A DNA stretch of 64,000 nucleotides from an uncultured Alphaproteobacteria bacterium. Its GTDB lineage: Bacteria > Pseudomonadota > Alphaproteobacteria > HIMB59 > GCA-002718135. The position numbers and the translations under genes are program-made. This document shows, piece after piece, positions 30,469 through 39,073 of this stretch (its first letter is position 1; each line of letters starts with the position of its first letter). Location of the stretch: NCBI GenBank assembly GCA_902614375.1, contig CACMKZ010000001.1, positions 1 to 64,000 on the forward strand, given 5' to 3'. The notes under the pieces are model-generated. The model was not told where the DNA came from, searched no databases, and worked only from the letters and a program-made list of their open reading frames with translations.

Positions 30469-30499
30469 TTCTTAAAAAAAGTTTAATTAAAATATAAAA

Positions 30500-31285
30500 A
30501 TGAAGAAAATTAAAATTTTACACAAAACTTTTTCTAACCCTATAAGCTGTTTGGCTGCATACTCTCCATCAATAGCAAATATTTTAGATGGAAAAATTGA
30601 TTTAATTCTAGTTGGAGACTCTCTTGGTTCAACACTCTATGGGATGAAGAATACTCAAGGAGTTACTATGGATATGATGAAAAATCATGGGGCAGCTGTA
30701 AATAAAACAATTAAGAAAAGTTTAAAAGTATTAGATATGCCTTTTAAAACATATGATAATAAAATTGATGCATATAAAAATGCTAAAATACTTTTAAATC
30801 ACTGTAGGCCTGATTTATTAAAAATAGAAATTAGTGAAAAAAAATTAGTTGTTTTAAAATACTTAGTAGATAAAAAAGTAAATATTATTTCTCATATAGG
30901 AGTAACACCACAAAGTTATAAGAATTTTAATAAAATTAAAGTTTTAGGAAAAACTAATAAAGAAAAATATAATTTATTAGAGTTAGCAAAAGAATCTGAA
31001 AGACTTGGAGCTAAAGCTATATTGTTAGAATGTATAACAGCTGATACAGCTAAACTAATTACAGAAAATATTTCGATACCTACAATAGGCATAGGTGCCT
31101 CAAAGTATTGTGATGGCCAAGTTTTAGTATTTGATGATCTAATAAATTTAAGTTTAAATCATAAAAAACCAAAATTTGTAAAAAATTATTTTAATTTTAA
31201 TAAAGTTGCCGGCAATGTAGTTAAGGAATATAATAGAGAAGTTAAACTTAAAAAATTTCCTAGTACTAAATTTACTTACAATTAA
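30500..31285 (+). CDS. panB: Ketopantoate hydroxymethyltransferase
   Basis: Transfers a hydroxymethyl group from 5,10-methylene-THF to alpha-ketoisovalerate, the first committed step to pantothenate and CoA. TIM-barrel motifs LAAYSPSIANILD, LILVGDSLGSTLYGMKNT, the metal-binding LKIEIS region, HIGVTPQ, LGAKAILLECI and TIGIGASKYCDGQVLVFDDL are present. 261 aa is normal. The metal-binding second motif is less conserved than usual. It overlaps the convergent carbonic anhydrase gene by 4 nt. No panC is seen in this window. Confidence 0.94.
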   Translation: MKKIKILHKTFSNPISCLAAYSPSIANILDGKIDLILVGDSLGSTLYGMKNTQGVTMDMMKNHGAAVNKTIKKSLKVLDMPFKTYDNKIDAYKNAKILLNHCRPDLLKIEISEKKLVVLKYLVDKKVNIISHIGVTPQSYKNFNKIKVLGKTNKEKYNLLELAKESERLGAKAILLECITADTAKLITENISIPTIGIGASKYCDGQVLVFDDLINLSLNHKKPKFVKNYFNFNKVAGNVVKEYNREVKLKKFPSTKFTYN

Positions 31286-31914
31286 TCTAAGTCAATAAAG
31301 TTATTATTATTATCTAAAAACTTGATTAAACCAGAATTAATTTGATACCACAAACCAATTACATTAAGTTTATTTTCTTTTATTAGCTTATCTATAAAAT
31401 CATATTCACGTAAATTTTTAATTGATTGTTTAATACTTTCTTGCTCAAAAAAAGTTATTTTTTCAGTTTCTGAAAAATCATTTGGGATATTGTTATAAGA
31501 ATTTTGTAAACAACTCACCCATTGATTAATGTATTCAAAATCATTAATATTTTTTTTATCTAATAATGTTTTGTAAAAATACTCGACTCCACCACAATTA
31601 GAATGGCCTAAAATAATTAAGTTTGGAATTTTTAAAACTTTTAATGCATATTCTATAGCTGATAATGTTTGTATATTTTGATCCTTATTATTTTTAGAAG
31701 GTACTATATTTGCGATATTTCTATGTATAAAATAATCTCCAACTCTTCCTCCAAATATAGTATTTTCAAGAATTCTAGAGTCACAGCAAGTAATAATCAT
31801 AGCAATGGGTTTTTGTGGAGTTTTAGAAGCCTGCTGGTATATATCTTTATAATCCTCAAAGTTATTCTTTTTCCAGAATTGATATCTTTCAATTAAAAAT
31901 TTTGGTATTTCCAT
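31282..31914 (-). CDS. Beta-class carbonic anhydrase
   Basis: Zinc enzyme interconverting CO2 and bicarbonate in the cytoplasm. Expected zinc ligands are Cys43, His104 and Cys107, and the Asp45/Arg47 dyad is intact (CCDSR at 43-47, HSNCGG at 104-109). FGGRVGDYFIHRNIANIVP and TLSAIEYALKVL are typical. 210 aa. The start at 31914 gives the family N-terminus. Bicarbonate supply for carboxylations is the likely role. It converges with panB. Confidence 0.94.
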   Translation of the reverse strand: MEIPKFLIERYQFWKKNNFEDYKDIYQQASKTPQKPIAMIITCCDSRILENTIFGGRVGDYFIHRNIANIVPSKNNKDQNIQTLSAIEYALKVLKIPNLIILGHSNCGGVEYFYKTLLDKKNINDFEYINQWVSCLQNSYNNIPNDFSETEKITFFEQESIKQSIKNLREYDFIDKLIKENKLNVIGLWYQINSGLIKFLDNNNNFIDLD

Positions 31915-31954
31915 AATGTTATTATTTTAGAATTTATTTATATACCAAAATTAA

Positions 31955-32929
31955 ATGAAAAAGGAAATTAGTAGAAAATTCTGCGTGGCTCCGATGATGG
32001 GGTATACAACGCCTTATGCTAGGAAACTTTATAGAATTTTATCAAACAATAGTTTTTTATTTAGTGAAATGATAGCAACAAAATCATTGATTTATTCAAA
32101 AAGTAGAGAAAATATTATTGATAATGATTTTAATAACCCTGTTGCTCTACAAGTTGGTGGTTCTGAAATAGAAGATTTAATAAAGGCTTCAAAAATAGCA
32201 ATAGATTATAATTATGATGAAATTAATTTAAATGTTGGTTGTCCAAGTAAAGCAGTACAAAAAGGAAGTTTTGGTGCATGTCTTATGAGAGATAAAATTC
32301 TTGTTAGAAATTGTATTGAAGCTTTACAAAATGATAAAATTGAAGCAACGTTAAAATGTAGATTGGGACTAGGTAAAGAATTAAATTATGAATTTTTCGA
32401 AGAGTTTATTGATGAGATATCAAAAACTGGAGTTAAATTTATTTATGTTCATGCTAGAAATGCAATCCTCAGCGGCATAAGTCCGCAAGGTAATAGAACG
32501 ATACCTCCCCTAAGTTATGATTTTGTAAAAAAAATCAAAAATAAATATCCGAATATAACATTTATCCTCAACGGAGGTATAAATAATCTAGATGACGCAG
32601 AGAAACTATTAAAAGAATTCGATGGAGTAATGGTTGGAAGATTAATTAAGAATAACCCTTTTATATTAAAAGAGGTTGATAAAAAAATTTTTAAAGGAAA
32701 AGATAAACTAATTGATGAATTGATAATTAATAACTATTTTGAATATATAAAACCGAAATTAGGTTTTGAGTCAATATTTAGATTATTAAGCCCTCTACTT
32801 AGTATATTTTTTTCGGTTCCTCATAGCAAATCTTATAAATCTAAAATCAATGATTATATGAAAGATCAAAAGATTAATTTAATTGAAGATTTATTAATAA
32901 AATTTGTTAGTGAAAGAAATCTGAGTTAA
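31955..32929 (+). CDS. dusA: tRNA-dihydrouridine synthase A
   Basis: FMN enzyme reducing uridines in the tRNA D-loop (positions 20/20a for DusA). The barrel start FCVAPMMGYTTPYARKLYR, EINLNVGCPSKAVQKGSFGA (catalytic Cys in VGCPSK region; the active-site acid Cys in GACLM), and HARNAILSGISPQGNRTIPPL identify the DusA branch. NGGINNLDDAEKLL and GVMVGRLIKNNP bind FMN phosphate. 324 aa is usual. Divergent from the carbonic anhydrase gene across about 40 bp. Confidence 0.93.
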   Translation: MKKEISRKFCVAPMMGYTTPYARKLYRILSNNSFLFSEMIATKSLIYSKSRENIIDNDFNNPVALQVGGSEIEDLIKASKIAIDYNYDEINLNVGCPSKAVQKGSFGACLMRDKILVRNCIEALQNDKIEATLKCRLGLGKELNYEFFEEFIDEISKTGVKFIYVHARNAILSGISPQGNRTIPPLSYDFVKKIKNKYPNITFILNGGINNLDDAEKLLKEFDGVMVGRLIKNNPFILKEVDKKIFKGKDKLIDELIINNYFEYIKPKLGFESIFRLLSPLLSIFFSVPHSKSYKSKINDYMKDQKINLIEDLLIKFVSERNLS

Positions 32930-32933
32930 ATTT

Positions 32934-33464
32934 TTAGTAAGGTATATGATAAGAAAAACTTAGAACTTCAACACCTGGATTTTTGCTACCTAAATTTGCA
33001 TTTGAAATGTGGCTTAATGAAATACCAATTCTATTTTTATTTTGTAATTCATAACTTATTTCAAGTGAAGTTCTAAACTGAAGATCGTTGCCTAATTTTT
33101 TTCCAGAACCATCATCATAAATACCAGCCCCAAAACTTGGCGTAAAGAAAAATTTACTTTTATCACCTTCAAATAATTCACCTAGGTTATCTTCAAAGTA
33201 AATTCCAGTTAAAAAGTATGATGCAGAGTCATTAGTAAATTCAATACCAAAGAAAGGTTTCAAGAAAAAAAAATTATCTTCTTTTGGTCCTATATTAAGC
33301 AGCGATTCATCGCTTCTATATTCATATCTTAAATCTGTAGCCTGATTTGTATCGGAACCATCGAACTTTATATCATAGATGCCTAATCCAAAAATGTTGG
33401 TTCCTTTTGAAAATAAACTGGTTGAGTATAAAAAAAAGAATGTTAAAAAAAATAACCTTATCAC
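32934..33464 (-). CDS. Lipid A 3-O-deacylase, PagL-like
   Basis: Outer-membrane beta-barrel of the acyloxyacyl hydrolase/PagL family, which removes an acyl chain from lipid A. A signal peptide spans residues 1-19. Strands alternate hydrophobic residues and the protein ends in a C-terminal Tyr (YHIPY), as outer-membrane barrels do. The catalytic residues can be placed at H152, S154 and E166, with the same spacing as H126/S128/E140 of P. aeruginosa PagL, inside LSHISNANLGSKNPGVE. 176 aa. It lies 31 bp after the rpoH stop and may be read from that transcript. Confidence 0.85.
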   Translation of the reverse strand: MIRLFFLTFFFLYSTSLFSKGTNIFGLGIYDIKFDGSDTNQATDLRYEYRSDESLLNIGPKEDNFFFLKPFFGIEFTNDSASYFLTGIYFEDNLGELFEGDKSKFFFTPSFGAGIYDDGSGKKLGNDLQFRTSLEISYELQNKNRIGISLSHISNANLGSKNPGVEVLSFSYHIPY

Positions 33465-33495
33465 TAAAGCATCTTATAATTATTTGATTTAGCTA

Positions 33496-34362
33496 TCAAA
33501 CAAAAAATTCTCTATTTTGTTGTGAGATATCTAATAAGGATTTCTTCAATTTCTCCAATGCCTTGGTTTCTATTTGTCTAACTCTTTCTTTACTTATTTT
33601 TAGTTTTTGACCCAACTCATCTAAAGTGATACTTTTTTCTCTAAATTTTCTTAAACGTATAATTGTCTTTTCTCTATCATTTAAAGTTTCTAAAGCCTTA
33701 TTAATGTAATCTTTTTTTATATTTATGTCATTTAATTCCTCAAAAGACTCTTCAGGATTTTTACGATCATCGGCCAACAAACTCATATGATCATTTTCTG
33801 ATTCATTGTCTACTTTTTGATTAAGATGTAAGTCTCCACCTGTAAGTCTTGACTCCATATTTTGTATTTCAATAGACTTGACATTAAGCATATTTGAAAC
33901 TTTATCTATTTCCTCTTGACCCATAAATTCTCTTGAAACATCATTAATTTGTTGTTTAATTTTTTTTAGATTGAAAAAGAGTGCTTTTTGAGATGCAGTG
34001 GAGCCAGTTCTTACTACAGACCAGTTTTTCAAAATGTAGTCTTGTATTGATGCTCTAATCCACCAAGATGCATATGTAGAAAGTCTGAAATCCTTAGATG
34101 TATCAAATTTATCAAGAGCATGCATAATACCCAGTACTCCTTCATGTATTAAATCATCAATTGGAAGACCATAACTAGAGTATTTTCTTGCGTATGAAAT
34201 AGCTAGGCGAAGATACGAATTTAAAATTTTTTGAAGAGATCTTGGGGTTTTGTTATCTCTCCAGTCATTAATAAGCTTAAATTCAACATCTTTTTCAAGA
34301 ATTTCAGCTTTTTTTGATATTTCTATAAGGTTATTAGAATAGAAGAAATTTTTTAATACCAT
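33496..34362 (-). CDS. rpoH: Heat-shock sigma factor RpoH (sigma32)
   Basis: Alternative sigma factor for heat shock and, in alphaproteobacteria, oxidative stress genes. Region 2 reads GLPIDDLIHEGVLGIMHALDKFD then RLSTYASWWIRASIQDYIL; the RpoH box follows (QKALFFNLKKIKQ), and region 4 is LDELGQKLKISKERVRQIETKALEKLKKSL. 288 aa is normal. A single RpoH copy is visible. It sits downstream of the degenerate phosphoesterase and carD, so may be co-transcribed with the latter. Confidence 0.96.
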   Translation of the reverse strand: MVLKNFFYSNNLIEISKKAEILEKDVEFKLINDWRDNKTPRSLQKILNSYLRLAISYARKYSSYGLPIDDLIHEGVLGIMHALDKFDTSKDFRLSTYASWWIRASIQDYILKNWSVVRTGSTASQKALFFNLKKIKQQINDVSREFMGQEEIDKVSNMLNVKSIEIQNMESRLTGGDLHLNQKVDNESENDHMSLLADDRKNPEESFEELNDINIKKDYINKALETLNDREKTIIRLRKFREKSITLDELGQKLKISKERVRQIETKALEKLKKSLLDISQQNREFFV

Positions 34363-34393
34363 ATAAATATATACGTAAGATATTTAAATTGGA

Positions 34394-35206
34394 TCAATTA
34401 TTTTCAAACAAATCTAATATTTCTCCATTTTCTGTAAAAACACCGCATAATATACTATTATTTGATAATGGTTGTTTAAATAAAGTACAAACAACTTTAT
34501 TTTTTGAGACTTTTAAATGATTTGTGTGCTTAGACTCATATCCTCTGACAATTCTTACAAAAGTTTTGTAAGGTTCATCTATTTTTGAAAAATTTTGGTA
34601 ACCCCACCAAAAACAGTCATTTTGAGCAGATAAAGGCCTTGTTATATCAACACCTCTATTAACGAATAATATTTTTTTTGTATGTGAATAAGCTGCATGT
34701 TTTAGATTTAAAAAATATTGAGTATGTCCGGGATTCATTTGTAAAATTCTATTTAAATTCGATGTCCATTTTGAAATATTAATAGTGCCGGATGAAGCTA
34801 TATTTCTTACTTCATTCTCAGAGAAACCATAAGATTTAATTGTTTTATTTACTCCATGCTCAAACATCCAATCAACAATTTCTCTTGGATTAGGCGCAAG
34901 TTGTAGTTGTAATAATTTACTAAACATTTCCTCTTGTGCTCCTCTTAAAAAAACAATTGAATCAGGTTTAATTTTAAATTTAGACATCAAATTAAATCTT
35001 AAATCAATAACACTACTCAAGGTTTCTTTTGGGCTATCACCAAGTCCAATGATATTGCCCAGAAAGACCAGTTTATCACCATAATCAAAATTTTTAAGTA
35101 TGTATTTTTTTATTGAATCAAAAGATTTCAAACTTGAATGAATAGAACCAATAGCCCAAATTTTACCTGATTTTTTTAATTCGACAAAATTACCAATATT
35201 ATTCAA
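34394..35206 (-). CDS. Metallophosphoesterase-fold protein lacking metal ligands
   Basis: 270 aa with the layout of PPP-type (ApaH/PrpE-like) phosphoesterases but altered motifs. The usual GDxHG is G20-S21-I22-H23-S24, GDxxDRG is G50-N51-I52-I53-G54-L55-G56, and GNHE is G89-A90-Q91-E92. Thus most metal-binding Asp, Asn and His residues are replaced, and the usual late VHAG motif reads VNRG. Overall fold signals (hydrophobic strands before each motif, WWGY segment) remain. It is likely a non-catalytic derivative with a binding or regulatory role. It is 4 bp downstream of carD and 31 bp upstream of rpoH. Divergent phosphatase with other metals is the alternative. Confidence 0.65.
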   Translation of the reverse strand: MNNIGNFVELKKSGKIWAIGSIHSSLKSFDSIKKYILKNFDYGDKLVFLGNIIGLGDSPKETLSSVIDLRFNLMSKFKIKPDSIVFLRGAQEEMFSKLLQLQLAPNPREIVDWMFEHGVNKTIKSYGFSENEVRNIASSGTINISKWTSNLNRILQMNPGHTQYFLNLKHAAYSHTKKILFVNRGVDITRPLSAQNDCFWWGYQNFSKIDEPYKTFVRIVRGYESKHTNHLKVSKNKVVCTLFKQPLSNNSILCGVFTENGEILDLFENN

Positions 35207-35210
35207 GATT

Positions 35211-35714
35211 CTATTTTTTATTTAAAATATTTTCTATTTTTTCAGTTGATTGAAAATAATCTGTTTTTTCCACAGCTGCAACCTCTCTAGCTAAACGTTC
35301 AATTGCTACCTGAAACATTTGTCTTTCACTATATGATTGCTCAGCTTGACTAGATTTTCTAAATAAATCTCTTACGACTTCAGATATTTTAATTGGATCA
35401 CCTGAAAAAATTTTTGCTTCATACTCTTGAGCTCTTCTACTCCACATTATTCTTCTTATTTTTGGTTTTAACTTCAAAGTTGAATATACTTCTTCTATAA
35501 TTTTTTTTGAAGAAATTTTTCTCAAACCAACTTCATTTTTTTTATCCAAAGGTACTCTAATAACTAATTTTGATTGTTCCATTTTAACAACATAGAAATT
35601 AGTCTTAATATTTGACACTTCCATATTTTCAATATCTGTAATCTCACCTACGCCATGTTTAGGATAAACAACAACATCTCCTATTTTAAATTCAGAATTT
35701 TTTTTGGTACTCAT
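35211..35714 (-). CDS. carD: CarD family transcription regulator
   Basis: RNA polymerase-binding protein that stabilises open promoter complexes. The N-terminal Tudor-like RNAP interaction domain reads FKIGDVVVYPKHGVGEITDIE, and the C-terminal helical domain contains RRAQEYEAKIFSGDPIKISEVVRDL and SYSERQMFQVAIERLAREVA. 167 aa is typical of alphaproteobacterial CarD. Its ATG follows the fdxA stop with no spacer, an arrangement that I believe is common in the class. Confidence 0.95.
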   Translation of the reverse strand: MSTKKNSEFKIGDVVVYPKHGVGEITDIENMEVSNIKTNFYVVKMEQSKLVIRVPLDKKNEVGLRKISSKKIIEEVYSTLKLKPKIRRIMWSRRAQEYEAKIFSGDPIKISEVVRDLFRKSSQAEQSYSERQMFQVAIERLAREVAAVEKTDYFQSTEKIENILNKK

Positions 35715-36047
35715 TTACTTTCCTGGTTTTTCACTAAAGTGTTTTTTGAATTTATCACTAACATTTTGCCATTTTTCTGCATCTGCTGGAGGTTCTTTTT
35801 TTTGACTTATATTTGGCCAAATTTCTGAATATTTTCTATTAATTTCAGCCCATTTTTCAATTCCATCTTCTGTATCTGATAAAATTGCCTCAACAGGACA
35901 TTCTGGTTCACATACCCCGCAATCAATACATTCATCGGGATGAATAACTAGCATATTTTCACCTTCATAGAAACAATCAACAGGACATACATCAACACAG
36001 TCCATGTGTTTGCATTTTATACATTTTTCATCTACTAAGTAAGTCAT
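35715..36047 (-). CDS. fdxA: Seven-iron ferredoxin FdxA
   Basis: Small electron carrier with [3Fe-4S] and [4Fe-4S] clusters. Cysteines C9, C12(K), C17, C21 and C25 are in [18 protein letters not shown], with the second motif [16 protein letters not shown]. 110 aa with the usual C-terminal extension ([15 protein letters not shown]). It abuts carD and lies 1 bp from the TerB-like gene. Confidence 0.96.
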   Translation of the reverse strand: MTYLVDEKCIKCKHMDCVDVCPVDCFYEGENMLVIHPDECIDCGVCEPECPVEAILSDTEDGIEKWAEINRKYSEIWPNISQKKEPPADAEKWQNVSDKFKKHFSEKPGK

Positions 36048-36048
36048 T

Positions 36049-36498
36049 TCAATTTGAAAGTTTATCTAGAGCTCTTTTTCTTGCATTTCCAGAGTTAACA
36101 TCAGAAATATACAATAATCCAGCAAGTCTTCTAATTAAATTTGATTCAAAATCATGAACTTCTCCATCTGATAATACAATTTCCCACAAACTTTCAATAA
36201 GAAGCAGTTTCTTATCATCAGAAAAATTTTTATTAATATAAGATGTATAATGATGAAGGGATTTTGAATTGTTTTTATTTTTCATCGCATTTTTAAGGAT
36301 TAACTCAACTTCATTAGAATTCTCTTTAAAAACTTCAACCAAACTAAATTTAATTTTCTTCAATTCAGAATCATCAATTTGGCCATCAGTATAGGCTGCT
36401 TCAATCATCAATCCACATAAAAATTCCAGATTTCTATTGTTTTCCCTTTCTTCTGAAGAGTTTTGATTGTTTAGAATTTTTTTTAGTAAATTTATCAA
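36049..36498 (-). CDS. TerB-like helical protein
   Basis: 149-aa protein of the TerB/DjlA-N type, with two repeats of the acidic helical motif: [17 protein letters not shown] and [18 protein letters not shown]. Such domains bind divalent metals in tellurite-resistance TerB and are widespread, with unknown function, in alphaproteobacteria. No membrane segment. It lies between the SUV3-like helicase (21 bp) and fdxA (1 bp). Confidence 0.85.
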   Translation of the reverse strand: MINLLKKILNNQNSSEERENNRNLEFLCGLMIEAAYTDGQIDDSELKKIKFSLVEVFKENSNEVELILKNAMKNKNNSKSLHHYTSYINKNFSDDKKLLLIESLWEIVLSDGEVHDFESNLIRRLAGLLYISDVNSGNARKRALDKLSN

Positions 36499-36519
36499 CT
36501 TTTACCTATACATACCTAA

Positions 36520-39069
36520 TTAAAGAAGTTTTTCTAATACTGCAAAGGGAGAATTAGGGTCAATTTTGATTTTTTCTTTACTTTTTTTAAAATTAATTTT
36601 TTTATTTGATGGTTTTTTTATAATTTTTTTTGGTTCTTTTTTCTTATCAGTAAGAAAAAATAGTTTTTTTTCATCAGAAATAGTTAAATATTCGTAGCCA
36701 CAGAAAGTCATTATTTCTTTTAGTTGATTGCTGTTACAACCTATAGGATTCATAAGATCAGATGATTCTAAAAAAGGGCCTTTTTTTAATTTTTGTCTTG
36801 CTATAAAAAATATTTTTTCAAAAACATCTATTCTAAATATAAAATTATTTATATTAATATACCCGATAGATTGCCAATAATTATCTGGCATCTTTGTTTC
36901 AGATGTGAAAGATACCCTCCCATTTAAAGGCAACGGTAAAATATCTTCATTTTCATTTTGATAAAACGTTTTCCACAAAATCGCATTTAATTCTAAAGGT
37001 TTTTTCTTCAACAAATTTGGAATATAGAAATATTTAGCCCCTATCCTAATTCCCAATTTAGAAAGTTGAAGTTTACCATCTTGAGTGATTGTTTTAAGAG
37101 TATGTTTAAATTTTTCAATTGGATAATTTCCAAAGTTTTCAAAACAATTAAAGGCAATTGCTCTAATTTCTGAATTTATGTCTTCATCTAATTTTATGTT
37201 AAGTGGATAAAGAGTTTTATTAATTTCATCATCTAACCATTTTTGAAGTTTAGCAGAAATTAATAATTTATTTTCTGATGATAAATATTGAGAATTCAAA
37301 GCATCTGCATAAGGCCTATATATTGACTTGCCCTTTTTTAATTTACCAATAGGCTCTTCTCCCCAATAAATAAAGGTATCATTTTTTATTTTAATATTAC
37401 TAATATCTCCAAAACTAATTGAGTCATTGGGGGCATTCAAAAAATTTTCTATTTGTTCATTAATCATATTTCTTACTGATTTTTTTATATTACTAATCGA
37501 AAAAAGAGATTGTGAAAATATTTTTTTATCTTCTACAAGATCAAAACCTTTAATAATTCCATACTTTTCCTTACCTAGAAATATTTGATTGTTATTTTTA
37601 ATGAAAATATCACCAATATTGAACGGTTTTTTTTCTCCGATAAAAAATTTAGAAGAATAGTCTATAAATTTATTGGTAAGACTGTTGTGTAATTGATCAG
37701 ATAATTCATTTTCTATTTGTTGAGTTTTTTCTTTCCAATAATATGTATTTTTAAGCCAATCATGATTATTTGAAATATATGTCCAAGTTCTGATTTGGGA
37801 TATTTTGATTGAAAGCTCAGGTATACCTCCACCAAAGTTATTTAACTTACTAATCTTAGCATTAATCCATTCCTCAGGAATAAAATAATTATTTTTAATT
37901 AAGATTAAATATATTTCTTTTAACAATAATAAATAATTATCATTAAACAATTTTTCAAAATCTGGAATTTGGCAAATTTTCCATAATAACTTTAAATTTT
38001 TTTCTGATACTAGAAATCTTTTAATTTCATTATCAAGTAATAAATTGTGAAAATTAACTTCATCTAATGCGTTTTTTTTATGAATAAAATAACTTTGTAT
38101 AGGGTATTTCTTTAGTGAAGATAATAATTTATCAATTGAGCTAAAATCTAAATCACTATTCCTCCAATATATTTTTTGAATATTATCAAAATTATGGTTT
38201 TCTATTTGTTGTATAATTAAAGGATCTAAATTTCCAGCTTCCTTAGTATAACTAAACGTTCCATCTTTTTTATATCTGCCAGCTCTACCTGCTATTTGAC
38301 CTAATTCACTTGGAGTAAGATTACGGTTATATTTTCCATCAAATTTTTCTAAAGAAGAAAAACTCACATGATTGATATTTAGATTTAAACCCATACCAAT
38401 TGCATCCGTAGCAACAAGATAATCAACATTTTTATTTTCATATACTTCAACTTGAGCATTTCTTGTTCTTGGACTAAGTGACCCTAAAACAACCGCAGTT
38501 CCACCTTTGTGAGTTCTAATATTTTCAGCTATTTCGTAAACTTTATTTATATTGAAAGCAATTATTGCAGATCTTGGTTCTAATTTAGAAAAATTTTGTT
38601 TTCTAAGAAATGTAAGTTGAGAGAAGCGATTTTTTTTTTCTATAGAAATATTTGGATACATTTTTTTTAATATATTTTCTATATTTAATGAGCCTAAAAA
38701 AATAGTTAGAAAATTTCCTCTTAAATTTAATATTCTGTCTGTAAAAATGTGGCCTCTTTCATAGTCAGATGCTAGTTGAATTTCATCAATGATTACACAT
38801 TCTACAGAAATATTATTTGGCATTGACTCAACAGTGCAAAAAAAATATTTTGCTTCTTTAGGTAAAATTTTTTCTTCACCAGTAATTAATGCTACATTGG
38901 CCAGTCCAATTCTTTTGACTGCTTTATCGTAATTCTCTCTAGCCAATAATCTTAAAGGAAAACCAAAAATACCTGAAGAATAAGAGAATAATTTTTCAAA
39001 TGCTGTGTAAGTTTTACCTGTATTAGTAGGCCCAAGTATAGCTAATAAATTCTCATTCTCATCGGCCAT
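36520..39069 (-). CDS. SUV3-like DEx(H) RNA helicase
   Basis: Superfamily 2 helicase related to mitochondrial SUV3, which feeds RNA to the degradosome. Motif I is GPTNTGKT at residues 13-20, motif II is DEIQ at 94-97 (rather than DExH/DEAD), both SUV3 hallmarks. Motif VI is in LGQIAGRAGRYKKDGTF. A long divergent C-terminal half ends in a Lys-rich tail (KKPSNKKINFKKSKEK). 849 aa. Alphaproteobacterial copies are usually named helicase-related protein. 4 bp from acnA. Confidence 0.88.
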   Translation of the reverse strand: MADENENLLAILGPTNTGKTYTAFEKLFSYSSGIFGFPLRLLARENYDKAVKRIGLANVALITGEEKILPKEAKYFFCTVESMPNNISVECVIIDEIQLASDYERGHIFTDRILNLRGNFLTIFLGSLNIENILKKMYPNISIEKKNRFSQLTFLRKQNFSKLEPRSAIIAFNINKVYEIAENIRTHKGGTAVVLGSLSPRTRNAQVEVYENKNVDYLVATDAIGMGLNLNINHVSFSSLEKFDGKYNRNLTPSELGQIAGRAGRYKKDGTFSYTKEAGNLDPLIIQQIENHNFDNIQKIYWRNSDLDFSSIDKLLSSLKKYPIQSYFIHKKNALDEVNFHNLLLDNEIKRFLVSEKNLKLLWKICQIPDFEKLFNDNYLLLLKEIYLILIKNNYFIPEEWINAKISKLNNFGGGIPELSIKISQIRTWTYISNNHDWLKNTYYWKEKTQQIENELSDQLHNSLTNKFIDYSSKFFIGEKKPFNIGDIFIKNNNQIFLGKEKYGIIKGFDLVEDKKIFSQSLFSISNIKKSVRNMINEQIENFLNAPNDSISFGDISNIKIKNDTFIYWGEEPIGKLKKGKSIYRPYADALNSQYLSSENKLLISAKLQKWLDDEINKTLYPLNIKLDEDINSEIRAIAFNCFENFGNYPIEKFKHTLKTITQDGKLQLSKLGIRIGAKYFYIPNLLKKKPLELNAILWKTFYQNENEDILPLPLNGRVSFTSETKMPDNYWQSIGYININNFIFRIDVFEKIFFIARQKLKKGPFLESSDLMNPIGCNSNQLKEIMTFCGYEYLTISDEKKLFFLTDKKKEPKKIIKKPSNKKINFKKSKEKIKIDPNSPFAVLEKLL

Positions 39070-39073
39070 GCAA

